Of a stretch of 7,485 nucleotides of DNA, positions 6,681 through 7,485 are shown piece after piece; position 1 is the stretch's first letter, and every line of letters starts with the position of its first letter. Position numbers and translations under genes: made by a program. Source of the stretch: Rhizobiaceae bacterium (GTDB lineage: Bacteria; Pseudomonadota; Alphaproteobacteria; Rhizobiales; Rhizobiaceae); contig JAEUMA010000243.1 of the NCBI GenBank assembly GCA_016793565.1, positions 1 through 7,485 of the forward strand, in the 5' to 3' direction. The notes beneath the pieces are model-generated. The model was not told the DNA's origin. It made no database searches and saw nothing but the letters and a program-made list of their open reading frames with translations.

Positions 6681-6990
6681 GGCTGGTCTACATCGCTTCA
6701 GCCAATGACGATTTGACTTGGTTCCAGGAATATTATCGAGACGTTTTTCACGCAGGCTCTGAGCGCGCTGTTGCGCAATACGTCAGAGCGCTTACCACCT
6801 TTCCGATCATCCGTATCTTGGCAAGCCGGTAGAGGTGGACGAGACGGGTCTGCGTAGCTACAGCATTCCGCGTCTTCCCTTCGCGATCATTTATCGCGTA
6901 ACCGAAGACCATATAGAGATCGTTCGCCTTTGGGATCAGCGTTCCGATCCGAAAAGGCTCGGACTGCAAGAAGAAGGTGCCGAGTTCCTG
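6677..6990 (+). pseudogene. RelE/ParE-family toxin gene, frameshifted and lacking a stop before trpA
   Basis: From the ATG at 6677 the frame reads MRLVYIASANDDL, then WFQEYYRDVFHAG and ERAVAQYVRALTT, the usual N-terminal half of a RelE/ParE toxin. It then stops early at TAG 6830-6832 (51 aa). The expected C-terminal half continues in the -1 frame from about 6802: SDHPYLGKPV, LRSYSIPRLPFAIIYRV (from 6850), and IEIVRLWDQRSDP (6913-6951). This is the normal core of the fold, whose intact members cleave ribosome-associated mRNA (RelE) or poison gyrase (ParE). Adding one base in the run CCTTTCC around 6799-6804 would restore a single frame. The second-half frame is open from 6763 and has no stop before the trpA ATG at 6991, so even a repaired toxin would fuse to TrpA. 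The end coordinate is set by trpA. Alternatives are a sequencing error, or less likely a programmed frameshift; no good slippery heptamer is in the right phase. Confidence 0.72.
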
Positions 6991-7485
6991 ATGACCACCC
7001 GCATCGACCGCCGTTTCGAAAAACTCAAGGCCGAGGGGCGTCCGGCGCTCGTCACCTATTTCATGGCCGGCGACCCCGACTATGCCACGGCACTGGAGAT
7101 CATGAAGGGGCTGCCGGCCGCCGGCAGTGACGTCATCGAGCTCGGCATGCCGTTTTCCGATCCGATGGCCGATGGACCGGCCATCCAGGCCGCCGGCCTG
7201 CGCGCGCTCAAGGCGGGCCAGACGCTGAAGAAGACGCTCGACATGGCCGCCGAGTTCCGCCGCGGCGACGATGACACGCCGATCGTGCTGATGGGCTACT
7301 ACAACCCGATCTACGTCTTCGGCGTCGAGCGCTTTCTCGCCGAGGCCAAGGCGGCCGGCGTCGACGGCCTGATCGTCGTCGACCTGCCGCCCGAAATGGA
7401 CGCCGAACTGTGCGTGCCGGCCCTCAAGGCGGGCCTGAACTTCATCCGCCTCGCCACGCCGACCACCGACGATCGCCGCCTGCCC
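6991..7485 (+). CDS. trpA: Tryptophan synthase alpha chain (5' part, cut by the window edge)
   Basis: 165 codons are present out of about 270-280 expected. TrpA splits indole-3-glycerol phosphate into indole and glyceraldehyde 3-phosphate and passes indole to TrpB. The (beta/alpha)8 barrel start is typical: MTTRIDRRFEKLK, ALVTYFMAGDPD, then VIELGMPFSDPMADGPAIQ (48-66), which contains the catalytic glutamate (Glu50, equivalent to Glu49 in enteric enzymes) and Asp61 (equivalent to Asp60). MGYYNPIYVFG and GLIVVDLPPE follow. The start at 6991 fits the family N-terminus. Its ribosome site is poor: AGAAGG lies 13 nt upstream, farther than usual. The frame continues upstream without a stop into toxin remnant sequence. 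Initiation may therefore depend on nearby translation, or an N-terminally extended product may exist. Confidence 0.97.
   Translation, partial: MTTRIDRRFEKLKAEGRPALVTYFMAGDPDYATALEIMKGLPAAGSDVIELGMPFSDPMADGPAIQAAGLRALKAGQTLKKTLDMAAEFRRGDDDTPIVLMGYYNPIYVFGVERFLAEAKAAGVDGLIVVDLPPEMDAELCVPALKAGLNFIRLATPTTDDRRLP

Noticed and set aside
6797..6805. Programmed -1 frameshift site in the toxin gene
   Set aside because: ACC TTT CCG in the toxin phase does not form an X XXY YYZ slippery heptamer, and no clear stimulatory stem was seen just downstream. A one-base deletion is simpler.
6368..6991. CCTGA at 6368-6372 and 6987-6991 as a target-site duplication flanking the toxin-antitoxin insert
   Set aside because: Five bases is too short to separate from chance, and there are no terminal inverted repeats or transposase sequence to support a transposition event.

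Overview
The window looks like chromosomal DNA from a GC-rich alphaproteobacterium, most likely a Rhizobiales member near Mesorhizobium or other Phyllobacteriaceae. This rests on about 70% G+C in hand-counted stretches, on protein wording (TrpA starting MTTRIDRRFEKL, TrpB starting MNKPIEPNSF), and on a trpF-trpB-trpA cluster separate from other trp genes. The genus is an inference; no search could be run.

Left half, minus strand, read right to left: an XRE-type regulator with an unrecognised C-terminal region (4199-3357), a 142-bp gap with promoter- and operator-like sequence, an M81 (MlrC-like) metallopeptidase (3214-1709), a family 5 periplasmic peptide-binding protein (1677-94), and the first 25 codons of another gene running off the left edge (75-1). 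The last three are spaced 31 and 18 bp apart and look like one operon. The simplest reading is a peptide-type ABC uptake system with its own hydrolase and local regulator; the true substrate is unknown.

Right half, plus strand: trpF (4354-5013), trpB (5142-6362) and trpA (from 6991, cut by the right edge), which carry out the isomerase and tryptophan synthase steps of tryptophan biosynthesis. The 154-bp gap between the divergent regulator and trpF must hold promoters for both directions, but I see no convincing -35/-10 pair there. The 128-bp trpF-trpB gap holds three small perfect hairpins.

The most unusual part is between trpB and trpA. These genes encode two subunits of one enzyme complex and normally sit next to each other. 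Here about 630 bp of lower-G+C DNA (347/630 = 55% by hand count) separates them. It carries an antitoxin-like gene (6414-6680) overlapping by ATGA a RelE/ParE-like toxin gene (from 6677). The toxin is split by an apparent one-base frameshift near 6800-6804. Its C-terminal half has no stop and runs in frame straight into the trpA start codon. The region looks like a type II toxin-antitoxin pair that entered the trp operon and decayed in its toxin half, leaving a toxin remnant joined in frame to trpA.
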